Source of the DNA: Lentisphaerota bacterium
Lineage (GTDB): Bacteria; Verrucomicrobiota; Lentisphaeria; Victivallales; Victivallaceae
Assembly: GCA_015061695.1 (NCBI GenBank)
Contig: SUWA01000006.1
Coordinates: forward strand, 1-59,032
Length of the DNA stretch: 59,032 nucleotides
Reading direction: 5' to 3'
The notes beneath the pieces are model-generated. The model had not been told where the DNA came from and did not search any database. It was given only the letters and a program-made list of their open reading frames with translations. Each line of letters starts with the position of its first letter. The stretch's first letter is position 1. Positions 1 to 8,546 of the stretch are shown here, piece by piece. A program made the translations under genes and the position numbers.

Positions 1-468
1 AGCAACGGTCATGTAATAGGCTCCGTATACTGTTATATTGGATATGCGGTTATTGCGGACTTCAACCGCTTTGCCGTGCGATGTTCCGGTCAGATAAGTA
101 GCACCATCTACATCCAGATAAAAATTTCCGGTATTTTCAATATTGACATTCAAAGCCGAACCACCGGCTTTCATTGTCATGACACCGCCGGTTTTAACTA
201 CGGTACTGTTGGTGTAAGCTCCTTTGCTTACAACCAGTTCTGTACCATCATTACGCACAAAGGTGCTGACCGCAGATCCTCCGTTCTTGACGGTCATCAG
301 CGAATAAGTCCCATCCAAATAAGTACGCGAGGCACTGCCGCCGGCTTCGATCGTCATATCGCCTCGCTTATACCCCTGACCTAAAACAGTGGTATCAAAC
401 GCAGTAACTCCATTGGCAACAGTAAGCTCTTTTCCACCTTCAACGGTTTGATCATAAAGATTAGCCAT
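1..468 (-). CDS. AIDA-like repeat surface/secreted protein, N-terminal part (runs off left edge)
   Basis: A reverse-strand frame is open from an ATG at 468 to the window edge, giving 156 residues. The protein begins MANLYDQTVEGGKELTV and then repeats an about 20-residue unit built on a GG pair: AGGSASRTYL, NGGSAVSTFV, KGAYTNSTVV, AGGSALNVNI. This is the pattern of AIDA-type passenger repeats, which fold as a beta-solenoid in surface-exposed or secreted adhesins. There is no classical signal peptide, so export by a type I secretion system would fit better than Sec; the C-terminus that would settle this is outside the window. An AAGGGG ribosome site lies 6 bases before the ATG. The repeat family call is good, the function is inferred. 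Confidence 0.7.
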   Translation of the reverse strand, partial: MANLYDQTVEGGKELTVANGVTAFDTTVLGQGYKRGDMTIEAGGSASRTYLDGTYSLMTVKNGGSAVSTFVRNDGTELVVSKGAYTNSTVVKTGGVMTMKAGGSALNVNIENTGNFYLDVDGATYLTGTSHGKAVEVRNNRISNITVYGAYYMTVA

Positions 469-518
469 GATATACCCCTTTTATACTTAATTTATTGCAG
501 AAAAATCTTTACGTTGAG

Positions 519-547
519 AAAATAGCATTTAAACTCATAAAATGCAA
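519..547 (-). promoter_or_regulatory. Predicted promoter of the AIDA-like gene
   Basis: On the minus strand, TTGCAT (542-547) is followed after 17 bp by TATTTT (519-524), leaving a leader of about 45 bases before the ATG at 468. The call rests on pattern only. Confidence 0.4.
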
Positions 548-557
548 ATTTTTACAC

Positions 558-593
558 AAAAAAAACGCCCCGGAAAATCTATCTTCCGGAGCG
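558..593 (-). terminator. Intrinsic terminator after metY
   Basis: An interrupted stem pairs CGCCCCGGAA (566-575) with TTCCGGAGCG (584-593). On the minus strand it is followed by a U-tract (A-run 558-565). It lies about 20 bases past the metY stop codon. Confidence 0.75.
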
Positions 594-612
594 GCAAAAA
601 TCAGTTTTTTTT

Positions 613-1887
613 TCAGAGTTGCGCCAGCGCCTGTTCAAAGTCGGCTTTCAGGTCTTCCACGTCTTCGATACCTACCGAAAGACGCACCAACTCCGGCTTG
701 ACCCCCGCGGCAACCAACTGTTCTTCGGTCAACTGACGGTGAGTCATACTGGCCGGATGCAGCACACAGGTACGCACATCGGCCACATGCACCACCAGCG
801 CCGCCAGCTTCAGCGAATCCAGCAGTTTCGCCGCCGCTTCTTTGCCACCTTTGACGCCAAAACTCAACACGCCGGAGCCGCCGCGCAGATATTTTTGCGC
901 CCGCTCATACTGCGAATCGCCCGGCAGCATCGGATAACTGACCCACGCAACTTTGGGGTGATTCTGCAAAAATTCTGCCATGGCCAAAGCGTTGGCGCTG
1001 TGCCGTTCCATACGCAAAGCCAGCGTTTCCATGCCCAGATTGGTCAGCCAGGCGTTCATCGGCGCCTGAATGCAACCCAGATCGCGCACCAGCTGTACGC
1101 GCATTTTCACCGAATAAGGAGCGCCGGGGAACGCTTCGGTGTAAACCAATCCGTGATAACTCGGATCGGGTTCGCTCAATTCCGGATATTTGCCGTTGGC
1201 CCAGTTATAGTTGCCGCCTTCGACCACCACACCGCCCACGCTGGTGGCGTGGCCATCCAGATATTTGGTCGTGGAGTGCGTTACAATGTTTGCCCCGTGT
1301 TCAAAAGGATTGCACAGCACCGGAGTCGGGAAAGTATTATCCACAATAAACGGCAGATCAAAACGTCTGGCAACATTGGAGAACTTTTCAAAATCCAACA
1401 CAGTAAGTGCCGGATTGGCGATCGTTTCCGCAAAAATCGCCCGGGTATTGGGCCGCACCGCCGCCGCGATTTCGGCTTCGCTGGCTTCGGAATCGACCAA
1501 CGTTACTTTGATCCCCATTTTCGGCAAAGTTACAGTAAACAGATTCACCGTACCGCCGTAAAGCGCCGCCGATGCCACCACATGGTCGCCAGCCTTGGCA
1601 ATATTCATGATCGCCAGCGTGTTGGCGGTCTGCCCGGAACTCAACGCTACGGCCGCGACCCCGCCTTCCAGCGCGGCGATCTTCTTTTCCATCACATCCA
1701 CTGTGGGGTTAGCCAAGCGGCTGTAGAAGAATCCGTCACGTTTGAGGTCAAACAAATCAGCCACACTTTGGGTGGTATCGTAACGGTAAGTGGTGCTTTG
1801 CACGATCGGCGCCACCCGCGGGCCGCCGTCTTGAGCTTCATAACCGGCCTGAACCGCCAAAGTGGCGGCTTTCCAATTTTTATTCAT
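613..1887 (-). CDS. metY: O-acetylhomoserine sulfhydrylase (Cys/Met metabolism PLP enzyme)
   Basis: This 424-residue protein spans a complete Cys/Met-metabolism PLP-dependent enzyme. Visible family features are the N-terminal TLAVQAGYEAQ segment, YSRLANPT near residue 55, the SSGQTANT loop near 83, VDNTFPTP near 182 and the PLP lysine in THSTTKYLDGH (about K208). The length and the long insertions match MetY, which joins O-acetylhomoserine and sulfide (or methanethiol) to homocysteine or methionine in the cytoplasm, rather than the shorter MetB/MetC. A GGGAGAA ribosome site precedes the ATG. It is monocistronic, with its own terminator downstream and the mreB terminator just upstream. No SAM riboswitch fits in the short upstream gap. 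MetZ-type activity cannot be excluded. Confidence 0.88.
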   Translation of the reverse strand: MNKNWKAATLAVQAGYEAQDGGPRVAPIVQSTTYRYDTTQSVADLFDLKRDGFFYSRLANPTVDVMEKKIAALEGGVAAVALSSGQTANTLAIMNIAKAGDHVVASAALYGGTVNLFTVTLPKMGIKVTLVDSEASEAEIAAAVRPNTRAIFAETIANPALTVLDFEKFSNVARRFDLPFIVDNTFPTPVLCNPFEHGANIVTHSTTKYLDGHATSVGGVVVEGGNYNWANGKYPELSEPDPSYHGLVYTEAFPGAPYSVKMRVQLVRDLGCIQAPMNAWLTNLGMETLALRMERHSANALAMAEFLQNHPKVAWVSYPMLPGDSQYERAQKYLRGGSGVLSFGVKGGKEAAAKLLDSLKLAALVVHVADVRTCVLHPASMTHRQLTEEQLVAAGVKPELVRLSVGIEDVEDLKADFEQALAQL

Positions 1888-1922
1888 AAAAATTTTCTCC
1901 CTGTATATGTAGTATAATGTCA

Positions 1923-1948
1923 GAAAAAAAGCCGGTGCAAACCGGCTT
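1923..1948 (-). terminator. Intrinsic terminator after mreB
   Basis: A perfect stem AAGCCGGT/ACCGGCTT (1929-1936 and 1941-1948) with a GCAA loop is followed on the minus strand by a U-tract (A-run 1924-1930). It separates mreB from metY. Confidence 0.85.
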
Positions 1949-1965
1949 GGGCTTGATTTTATAAA

Positions 1966-3003
1966 TCACTCGTGTCCAGCGAGTTTATCCAACTCATGCA
2001 GCATCACCCCGGTACCTTTGGCCACCGCCAGCAACGGGTCTTCTGCCACCGAAACCGGCAAACCGGTTTCCTGCATCAGCAAGCGGTCCATACCGGCGAT
2101 CAGCGCGCCGCCACCGGCCAGCATGATCCCGCGGTCGATCAAGTCCGCGGCCAATTCCGGCGGACAGCCATCCAGCGTCCCCAGCACCGTTTCCACGATC
2201 GAAGTAATCGGTTCCTGCAAAGCGTTACGGATTTCGTGCGCGGTTATGCGCACCGTTTTGGGCAGACCGGCAAAGAGGTCGCGCCCCTTCACATCCAGTT
2301 CACGATCATCCAGTTCCGGAATCTGGAAAGCACTGCCGATTTCGATCTTGATCCGTTCTGCAGTACGTTCCCCGATGGTCAGATTGTAGACCTTTTTCAT
2401 GTGGTTGATGATTGCATTATCGAACTCATCGCCGCCAACGCGCACACTGCGCGCCCCTACAATACCATCCAGCGAAATAATCGCAACTTCGGTGGTACCG
2501 CCGCCAATGTCAACGATCATGTTACCGCAGGAATCATCCACCGGCAACCCGACCCCGACCGCCGCGGCCATCGGTTCTTCCACAATATAAACCATACCGG
2601 CTCCGGCGCGTTTGGCACTGTCTTTGACCGCGCGGTTTTCCACTTCGGTGATCCCGGAAGGAACTGCGATCATCACCCGCGGATTCAGCAGACGCTGCCG
2701 CCACGGAACCCGGCGGCGGGCTTCGTTGATAAAGTAGCGGAGCATTTCTTCGGTAACTTCAAAATTGGCAATCACCCCGTCTTTCATCGGCCGGACCGCC
2801 CGGATATTGGCGGGGGTACGCCCGATCATGCGTTTGGCAGCACTGCCGACTTCCAGAACTTCTTTGGTATGCTCATTGATGGCAACCACCGAAGGTTCGT
2901 TGAGCACAATCCCGTAATCACGCACAAACACCAGACAGTTGGCTGTCCCCAGGTCGATGCCGATGTCAGCTTGAAAAAACTTGGACAAATGCGAATTAAA
3001 CAT
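1966..3003 (-). CDS. mreB: Rod shape-determining protein MreB
   Basis: The 345-residue protein is a full-length bacterial actin homologue. The first phosphate loop is GIDLGTANCLVF near residues 16-27, the second is VDIGGGTTEVAI near 164-175, and the adenosine motif LAGGGALIAG lies near 296-305. MreB forms membrane-associated filaments that guide the lateral cell-wall elongation machinery. The usual mreC/mreD partners do not follow; the next gene downstream is metY, behind a terminator, so mreB is transcribed alone here. Length and motifs are normal for the family. Confidence 0.96.
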   Translation of the reverse strand: MFNSHLSKFFQADIGIDLGTANCLVFVRDYGIVLNEPSVVAINEHTKEVLEVGSAAKRMIGRTPANIRAVRPMKDGVIANFEVTEEMLRYFINEARRRVPWRQRLLNPRVMIAVPSGITEVENRAVKDSAKRAGAGMVYIVEEPMAAAVGVGLPVDDSCGNMIVDIGGGTTEVAIISLDGIVGARSVRVGGDEFDNAIINHMKKVYNLTIGERTAERIKIEIGSAFQIPELDDRELDVKGRDLFAGLPKTVRITAHEIRNALQEPITSIVETVLGTLDGCPPELAADLIDRGIMLAGGGALIAGMDRLLMQETGLPVSVAEDPLLAVAKGTGVMLHELDKLAGHE

Positions 3004-3124
3004 AATAATACCGAAACTCCGTATCCTTATTATTTACCAAAATAAAACATATTCAACATAATGTATATCGGTTTGGAATAAAAACAACACCGCAAAGTGA
3101 TTTTTTTGCAAAAATCTTTATTTT

Positions 3125-4219
3125 TCACCTTCCTTTGCCCTTAACCGGGCTGGTTCCGGGCGCCAGATGCCGCGGCAAAACACCGTAATTACCGCTGTGG
3201 CCATTGTTTTTGACTACAGTCGGACTGTTGACAATGCGCGGATGCACCGGCCGATTACCCAGCGTGCCGCGGTTGGGTCTGGGTTTAGGCGCCGGCTTGG
3301 GTCCTGGTTTGTGTCCCGGTTTCGGGCGCGGTCTGCAACCGGGACGGCGCGGCGGCGGCCGGCGCGAAGGCCTCCGGTCAACCACGATCGGGAAACTGTC
3401 ATCATCATCCTCTATGTAGTAGTTGTTGACAATCGTAGTCGGTGCGGACTCGGATTCAAAAACTGTTTTTTCTTCCGCTTTTTTCTCGACAGCTTCGGTT
3501 TGCGGAGTTTTTTCCGGCCAAATAAACGAGTCATCGCCGATATAACGGGCAATAAAATCCATTGCCGCCGCACAAGCCAGCTGAACCGTAGCGCCGTAGA
3601 TGCGCGCCTGTCCCAGATCACCGCAGTCCATCCGGTCGCCGGATGGATATATTTTTTGCTGAAAAGCACTGTTTGCCGGTTTGACTCCGTAGACAAAGAT
3701 GAGTTGTCCGCTGCGTAATTTGGAACCCTTGCCGGTGCCGACGATCTTGAGCAAAGCGCCATCTTCGGCTATGCGTACTACAGCCACATCAACGACTTCG
3801 CCGCGCGGAGCGATAGTTTTCCGCAAAGCCCGGAACAATTTCTGTCCTAAAGCGCGCCGACCGGCAATATCATCTCCGGCGAGCTGATCAATTTCGAACT
3901 GCATTCTGTCGCCATAATTCATCCAACGATCCTGCAAAGTTTTTTCGGGTCGCGGCTTGGGCGGCAGCTTGGGGGCGGTGAGTTTGGCCGCCGGAAAAAG
4001 TTTTTCCCGTAAATCATCCGGCAGCGCTTCGGGCTCCAAAACGACCATATCCGGAGCGCCATCGGGTTTGATGTAAAGGATCGTAATCTTGTTTTTATTT
4101 ACGGATTTGATCTGATAGTTGCGTAACACGCTGCCATCAGCGAGTTTCAGATCAGCGCCCATGAGCGACTGAACAGCACACACCCCACCCAACACAATAA
4201 GAATCAATAATTTATTCAT
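3125..4219 (-). CDS. Secreted protein of unknown function with Arg/Pro-rich tail
   Basis: This 364-residue protein starts with a Sec-type signal peptide ([22 protein letters not shown], cleavage near residue 22). The next 40 residues ([31 protein letters not shown]) resemble a short beta-rich surface domain of the kind that reads 'make this attribute/expose this property' in PVC secreted proteins, but I do not recognise a named family. Residues about 75-225 are a mixed globular region. From about 280 to 335 the chain is dominated by Arg, Pro and Lys ([20 protein letters not shown]), strongly basic and probably disordered, which could bind peptidoglycan, nucleic acid or the membrane. It is transcribed in the same direction as mreB but 122 bases away. 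No function is assigned. Confidence 0.75.
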   Translation of the reverse strand: MNKLLILIVLGGVCAVQSLMGADLKLADGSVLRNYQIKSVNKNKITILYIKPDGAPDMVVLEPEALPDDLREKLFPAAKLTAPKLPPKPRPEKTLQDRWMNYGDRMQFEIDQLAGDDIAGRRALGQKLFRALRKTIAPRGEVVDVAVVRIAEDGALLKIVGTGKGSKLRSGQLIFVYGVKPANSAFQQKIYPSGDRMDCGDLGQARIYGATVQLACAAAMDFIARYIGDDSFIWPEKTPQTEAVEKKAEEKTVFESESAPTTIVNNYYIEDDDDSFPIVVDRRPSRRPPPRRPGCRPRPKPGHKPGPKPAPKPRPNRGTLGNRPVHPRIVNSPTVVKNNGHSGNYGVLPRHLAPGTSPVKGKGR

Positions 4220-4314
4220 AATCCCAAACCTTTCTCACACCGGTGAATATACCATACAGGAGTGATTATTTCCACTTTTTTTCTTATTTTTGACAAAAAA
4301 AGTACAAAAAATGA

Positions 4315-4342
4315 TTGCAAAAAGAATAAAAAGGGGTATATT
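4315..4342 (+). promoter_or_regulatory. Predicted tRNA-Arg promoter
   Basis: TTGCAA (4315-4320), a 16 bp spacer and TATATT (4337-4342) place a start about 10 bases before the tRNA. Confidence 0.5.
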
Positions 4343-4358
4343 AAGGCACATACAAGTG

Positions 4359-4436
<78 letters not shown>

Positions 4437-4553
4437 TTTTTTTTGCCCGCATCCCCTGCCCTCATAAAAAAACATCAGCACACCACACACCGAGTTAATA
4501 AAGTAAAAAAAACGTGCAATTGCAGATCATAACTTGATTTTAAATGTGCCGAC
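4437..4553. other. Intergenic gap between tRNA-Arg and the CRISPR array
   Basis: This AT-rich 117-base stretch contains no gene that I can support. It lies beyond the degenerate end of the array, and no recognisable cas1 or cas2 fragment was seen in it. A T-run directly after the tRNA may end tRNA transcription. Confidence 0.5.
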
Positions 4554-5116
4554 ACCGGGGCTTGTAGAGTTTGAAAAGTGTGCTATATTTAATAATATTA
4601 TGTATGTCCGTAAAATGTGGCTGGGGCTTGTAGAGTTTGAAAAATGTGCTATATTATTATGGATCGTTACGAAGATGGGATGACGCCGGGGCTTGTAGAG
4701 TTTGAAAAGTGTGCTATATTTGTTTGATCTCCCGCCGGTACCGTACCCATGCTGGGGCTTGTAGAGTTTGAAAAGTGTGCTATATTCCGGCGCATGAAGG
4801 TTGTTGTGTCGAAGGAGCTGGGGCTTGTAGAGTTTGAAAAGTGTGCTATATTAACCCGGCCGCATTAACTCCATTCAAAATTGCTGGGGCTTGTAGAGTT
4901 TGAAAAGTGTGCTATATTATTCTTGTAGATCATGCCAATATCAACGAAGCTGGGGCTTGTAGAGTTTGAAAAGTGTGCTATATTTGCTGGCCGTTGATAT
5001 TATTTTTGACGAAAGCTGGGGCTTGTAGAGTTTGAAAAGTGTGCTATATTGCCAAGCCGTGCATAAAGCTCATCAAAATAGCTGGGGCTTGTAGAGTTTG
5101 AAAAGTGTGCTATATT
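4554..5116 (+). CRISPR. Type II-C CRISPR array, 9 repeats and 8 spacers
   Basis: Nine 36-nt repeats begin GCTGGGGCTTGTAGAG and end GTGTGCTATATT. Repeat starts are 4554, 4620, 4685, 4751, 4817, 4883, 4949, 5015 and 5081; spacers are 30 nt except the second (29 nt). Repeats 4-9 are identical, while repeat 1 has two changes and repeats 2 and 3 one each, so the low-coordinate end is the old, decaying end. On the plus strand the 3' end of each repeat reads TGCTATATT, an extended -10 box, as in the in-repeat promoters of Neisseria and Campylobacter type II-C arrays. The first 19 nt of the repeat pair with the tracrRNA at 8547-8565. The last repeat abuts a cas1 fragment with no leader between them. 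Confidence 0.97.
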
Positions 5117-5365
5117 TAAATTGCGCCAGATCAGCGCCGCCGTAAACCTGTCTTTACCGGAAATTACAACCACCGCACCGTTTTCAGCCAATGCTGCCAT
5201 CAATGCTCCGGTAATGGTGACTGCCGGATTGGCAAGGATCAAACATTGAACCTCGCCCACCGGAATAGTTACCGCTTGACTGTCTTTCAGACGAATAGTC
5301 AGCAATTTGTTGCTTAAATTAAGAAAAGCTGATTGTTCAGCAATTTCTATAATACGCTCAATCAT
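5000..5365 (-). pseudogene. cas1: cas1 fragment fused to CRISPR repeat sequence
   Basis: The frame starts with an ATG at 5365 that overlaps the cas9 stop by 8 bases (ATGATTGA), as in an intact cas9-cas1 operon. The first 83 residues (MIERIIEIAEQSAFLNLSNK..., with TIPVGEVQCLILANPAVTITGALMAALAENGAVVVISGKDR) match the N-terminal beta-sandwich of type II Cas1. At 5117 the Cas1 sequence ends and the reading frame continues into repeat 9 and two spacers, adding about 38 meaningless residues to a stop at 5000. The whole catalytic helical domain (about 200 residues with the Glu/His/Asp metal ligands) is missing, and no cas2 is present. The product cannot integrate spacers. A deletion joining cas1 to the leader-side end of the array is the simplest explanation. 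Confidence 0.88.
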
Positions 5366-8300
5366 TGGCGATTTGCAGCTCCCCAAATACATTCATATTA
5401 TATTTCTGCATTTTAACCTTAAAACAAGTTGAAATACGCTGTCTGTTCCATGCGTCAGCGGCTTGAATATCTTTTTTTATACGGGCATCAGTTATAGAAC
5501 AATATTCAATTCTTATTTCAGAAGAAAAAGCTCTTATTACTCCGAGCTGCGCTTTGCCATCTTGAATGGTTTTTACGATATCACCTTTTTGCAAACTGAA
5601 TTTGAATTTCATTCCGGGCCTATTTTTCTCAAACAGCGGTTCCTTGCGTTGCTTTTTCTGTACGGCATCCATTAATGTAACAACTTCGCCTACCCAACCG
5701 ATCTCTTCGCCCTGAGCATTGAGTTTAGCAAAAATTGCCAGAATATAGTTATCATCAGTCGCAACTTCCCGCTTACCATCACCGTTGCCGATAGTACGGG
5801 TTTGAACCCCGCAGGCGATCCGGACTTTCTTTATGGTATTAACGGCATTGCCGTTGCGGTCAAGCATCTGCGGATAATTGCCTTCATCGCCAAAAATTTT
5901 CAGCATGGCATTGGTTACTTCGTAATCATTGGCAACGCCCAATTTATCCAGAATAATATTTTTGACTGCCGGATCAACAATATTTGCTATATGATCCTTG
6001 GTAAGTTTTTTTAACTCTATGCGTTTATGCCTGATTGCACCGCCATTACTGTAATCTTTGCTGTAAATAGTTTCTTTATGCAATGCGCCGCGCATCTTGT
6101 TGACCACATGGTGCGATACCGCACAATCATCCAGCATGGATTTGGCTTGCTGATAGAAATTACTGTCGATAAAATGTTGAGTCTTTTTCTCAAACTCCCG
6201 ACGACGTTCCGGAGTCATCCGGGCAACTTCCTGAACCAGTGCGGGGGTAGTCAGCGCGATAGTCATTGCATCCACGGCGTGATGACGGTGATCATCGCGG
6301 ACTTTTTCGCCCTCGCCCAAAAGGTAATTACCGCCCCACGCCCGACGTATCAAAGCAGTACAGCCGCCTGCAATAGCGTAAACCCTCCGTTTGCCGTTTT
6401 TGTCCACAATGCCGCCATACAACATGGCAAGGTATTGCATGGCAAGTTTGCTGGCATAGCGGGTATCGTTGAGATTCCTTTCCATAAAATCAGACGGCTC
6501 AACCTTATCCAGCTTGAACAATTCTAATTTGCGTTCCGCGTAAACGCCTTTAAAATGCCGAACCCGTTCCAGCATTTCCGGATAATCAGCGGAATTGCCG
6601 AATGCTTCATAAGGGGTATTATTACTCTTTTGTGCATTAAGCTTATTGACACACAAAGTCTTATTGGCAAAAGAGTCATCAAATGATCGGGAATAAGGTA
6701 TAATGTGTTCTATATGAACCAAGCCGCCATCCAGCAATTCGCTCATGGAGAAACGTTCCCCTGAATAGGGACAGGTAAAGTCGCACTCATCAGCCAGCAT
6801 AACTTTAAGTATATCGTTGCGCGAAATTTTCTCCAACCCTGTTTCAGCAATGATCCGTTTGGCAATAGCTTCGCGTTCTTTTTCCCGCTTCTTATTACGC
6901 TCATCTATTTTTCTCCGTTCCTCATTTGTGGCTTTCAAATCACGCGCCAGCTCTACATGAATTTTATCCGGCTTGCCGTAACGTTCAACAATGCTGTTGA
7001 CTACCCGGCGCATTTCGGTCAGCACCCGGTGAACAATTGGGTTGCGTAATTCAAAGCCGACTTCATCATCATCAACCAACGGCAGCCGGTCAAACTCCTT
7101 GTCGGCAGCAAGGGTATGATTATTAAGCTTGAGCCAATCACTCAACCTGACTCCGCCAGCCATATCCGGAAGCATTTCCTGCAATGCCTTGAGCGAAAAA
7201 GCAGAATATTTATCAGGTAACGCAATAGCAGATACTTCTGCAGCCTTTTCTTCTGAAAGCTGCCAATAATCAGTCAAACGTTTATGCAGCACTTCGTTTT
7301 TTTCTATCGAGCGCAGATCATTGAAAAATTTCTCTCTATCCTGCCCGCTGACCGTTGCGGCTTTATCGCCGAATGCACGATAGAGAATATTATGTAATTC
7401 ATTGGCATATATTTCTTTATCATCATCGCCAAGCGAAAATTTTTCGCCTTTGCCCAGTCCGACTGCTTTCTGTAATTCAGACAAAGCTACTTTGCCTTTC
7501 CTGTTGCAGAGATCATTAAAACCATTAAGTACTTCGACTGCTTTGAGCCGTTCATCCTCGGTAAGAGAACGCACCTGCGATTTGCACGTTATCCGCAACT
7601 TGCTTACCGTATCATAAATACGGAATAATTGCGCTTCCATTGTCGCCATCGAACAACGGCGGCGTTCAGGATAGATTCTGCATTTGCCCACCAGCCCCTT
7701 GCAAGATTTAAGTTTGCGCTGAGAAAATATTGCACGGAAAAGTTTTTCCTCCAGCTCCGCAGAAATATGTTTGCGCTGGGCTTGACAAATCTTGCGGAAC
7801 TCATCCTGATACATGGCCCGTTCGGTATAGCGGCTGCGAATGCGTTCCACTTCCGGATCGACCATCGAAAAATATTCGCCCAGAGTACGCGCCCCCGCTG
7901 CCGCCATTGCCTGTTTCAGGGCATTGATGCCGCTCTTTACCTTCCCGGTTTCGTCCTGATCTTTCAGTTCCTGCTTACGATTGCTCAAATAGCCGCGGCG
8001 TTGCGCCAGATGATACAACGCCCGCCCCAGTTCATGTTTTTCCAACACCCGATCAAGCGCCATCTTGCGGAATAAATACGGCAAAACGTGGCCTAAACGC
8101 GCCCGTTCTTCTTTGGGCATCAACATAAGCAGCCGATTATCAATCCTGCAGAAAAAAGCCGAATCAACATTTTCAGGCAGCAAACCGTTGGCAATCAGTA
8201 AATCAAGCAGATCTTTCTTGCGTCTTCTGCGGCGTGAATACTGCGTGCGCAATGCTTTTTTCAAACGGCGTTCGGCACAGCGGGAAACTCCCTTGCCCAC

Positions 8301-8441
8301 AGCAATATCATTTTCCGTCCCCTCCACACCGGGCTCAAAGATCCGACTGCCCCACGCAACAAGTTCCCGCTTACTGCAATCTTCACGCAACAAAGCCCAA
8401 CCAACCGATGAAATTCCCAAATCCAAGCCAAGCGTAAACAT
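5358..8441 (-). CDS. cas9: CRISPR-associated endonuclease Cas9, compact type II-C
   Basis: The 1027-residue protein has every nuclease motif: RuvC-I LGLDLGISSVGW with D7, an Arg-rich bridge helix near residues 53-80 (AERRLKKALRTQYSRRRRRKK), RuvC-II KIHVELARDL with E497, the HNH domain near 551-605 with H579 in HIEHIIPYS and N593, and RuvC-III HRHHAVDAM with H721 and D724. The C-terminal 280 residues form the wedge/PAM-interacting region and are not conserved enough to predict a PAM. The size and the lack of large REC insertions fit type II-C. It cuts both strands of DNA matched by the crRNA:tracrRNA guide. Cas9 appears intact, unlike the neighbouring cas1. The start has an AGAGG ribosome site and a 37-base leader from its own promoter. 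Confidence 0.97.
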   Translation of the reverse strand: MFTLGLDLGISSVGWALLREDCSKRELVAWGSRIFEPGVEGTENDIAVGKGVSRCAERRLKKALRTQYSRRRRRKKDLLDLLIANGLLPENVDSAFFCRIDNRLLMLMPKEERARLGHVLPYLFRKMALDRVLEKHELGRALYHLAQRRGYLSNRKQELKDQDETGKVKSGINALKQAMAAAGARTLGEYFSMVDPEVERIRSRYTERAMYQDEFRKICQAQRKHISAELEEKLFRAIFSQRKLKSCKGLVGKCRIYPERRRCSMATMEAQLFRIYDTVSKLRITCKSQVRSLTEDERLKAVEVLNGFNDLCNRKGKVALSELQKAVGLGKGEKFSLGDDDKEIYANELHNILYRAFGDKAATVSGQDREKFFNDLRSIEKNEVLHKRLTDYWQLSEEKAAEVSAIALPDKYSAFSLKALQEMLPDMAGGVRLSDWLKLNNHTLAADKEFDRLPLVDDDEVGFELRNPIVHRVLTEMRRVVNSIVERYGKPDKIHVELARDLKATNEERRKIDERNKKREKEREAIAKRIIAETGLEKISRNDILKVMLADECDFTCPYSGERFSMSELLDGGLVHIEHIIPYSRSFDDSFANKTLCVNKLNAQKSNNTPYEAFGNSADYPEMLERVRHFKGVYAERKLELFKLDKVEPSDFMERNLNDTRYASKLAMQYLAMLYGGIVDKNGKRRVYAIAGGCTALIRRAWGGNYLLGEGEKVRDDHRHHAVDAMTIALTTPALVQEVARMTPERRREFEKKTQHFIDSNFYQQAKSMLDDCAVSHHVVNKMRGALHKETIYSKDYSNGGAIRHKRIELKKLTKDHIANIVDPAVKNIILDKLGVANDYEVTNAMLKIFGDEGNYPQMLDRNGNAVNTIKKVRIACGVQTRTIGNGDGKREVATDDNYILAIFAKLNAQGEEIGWVGEVVTLMDAVQKKQRKEPLFEKNRPGMKFKFSLQKGDIVKTIQDGKAQLGVIRAFSSEIRIEYCSITDARIKKDIQAADAWNRQRISTCFKVKMQKYNMNVFGELQIAND

Positions 8442-8484
8442 TATATAACCTCTATATATAACTAATAATTATTGCCGTAAAGTT

Positions 8485-8512
8485 ATTATAACACATTTTT
8501 TTGTTTATGCAA
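8485..8512 (-). promoter_or_regulatory. Predicted cas9 promoter
   Basis: On the minus strand, TTGCAT (8507-8512) and TATAAT (8485-8490) are 16 bp apart, and a TG one base before the -10 box makes it an extended -10. The -35 box is one base away from the -35 box of the divergent tracrRNA promoter. Confidence 0.6.
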
Positions 8513-8513
8513 C

Positions 8514-8541
8514 TTGACTTTTTATAAAATCATACTATATT
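8514..8541 (+). promoter_or_regulatory. Predicted tracrRNA promoter
   Basis: TTGACT (8514-8519), a 16 bp spacer and TATATT (8536-8541) predict a start at about 8547-8549, exactly where complementarity to the CRISPR repeat begins. Confidence 0.65.
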
Positions 8542-8546
8542 TACAT

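Noticed and set aside
619-1917. 432-codon open frame on the plus strand opposite metY
   Set aside because: It is antisense to a clearly conserved enzyme, rich in His/Arg/Gln as expected of a shadow frame, and has no ribosome site.
1911-1940. Promoter for metY just downstream of the mreB terminator
   Set aside because: A TATACT box is present on the minus strand, but no acceptable -35 box lies at the right distance, so it was not listed.
1972-3045. 357-codon open frame opposite mreB
   Set aside because: It mirrors the mreB codon pattern and has no recognisable domain.
5000-5116. C-terminal 38 residues of the cas1 frame as a new protein domain
   Set aside because: They are translated repeat and spacer DNA; the repeat-derived peptide NIAHFSNSTSPS simply occurs twice.
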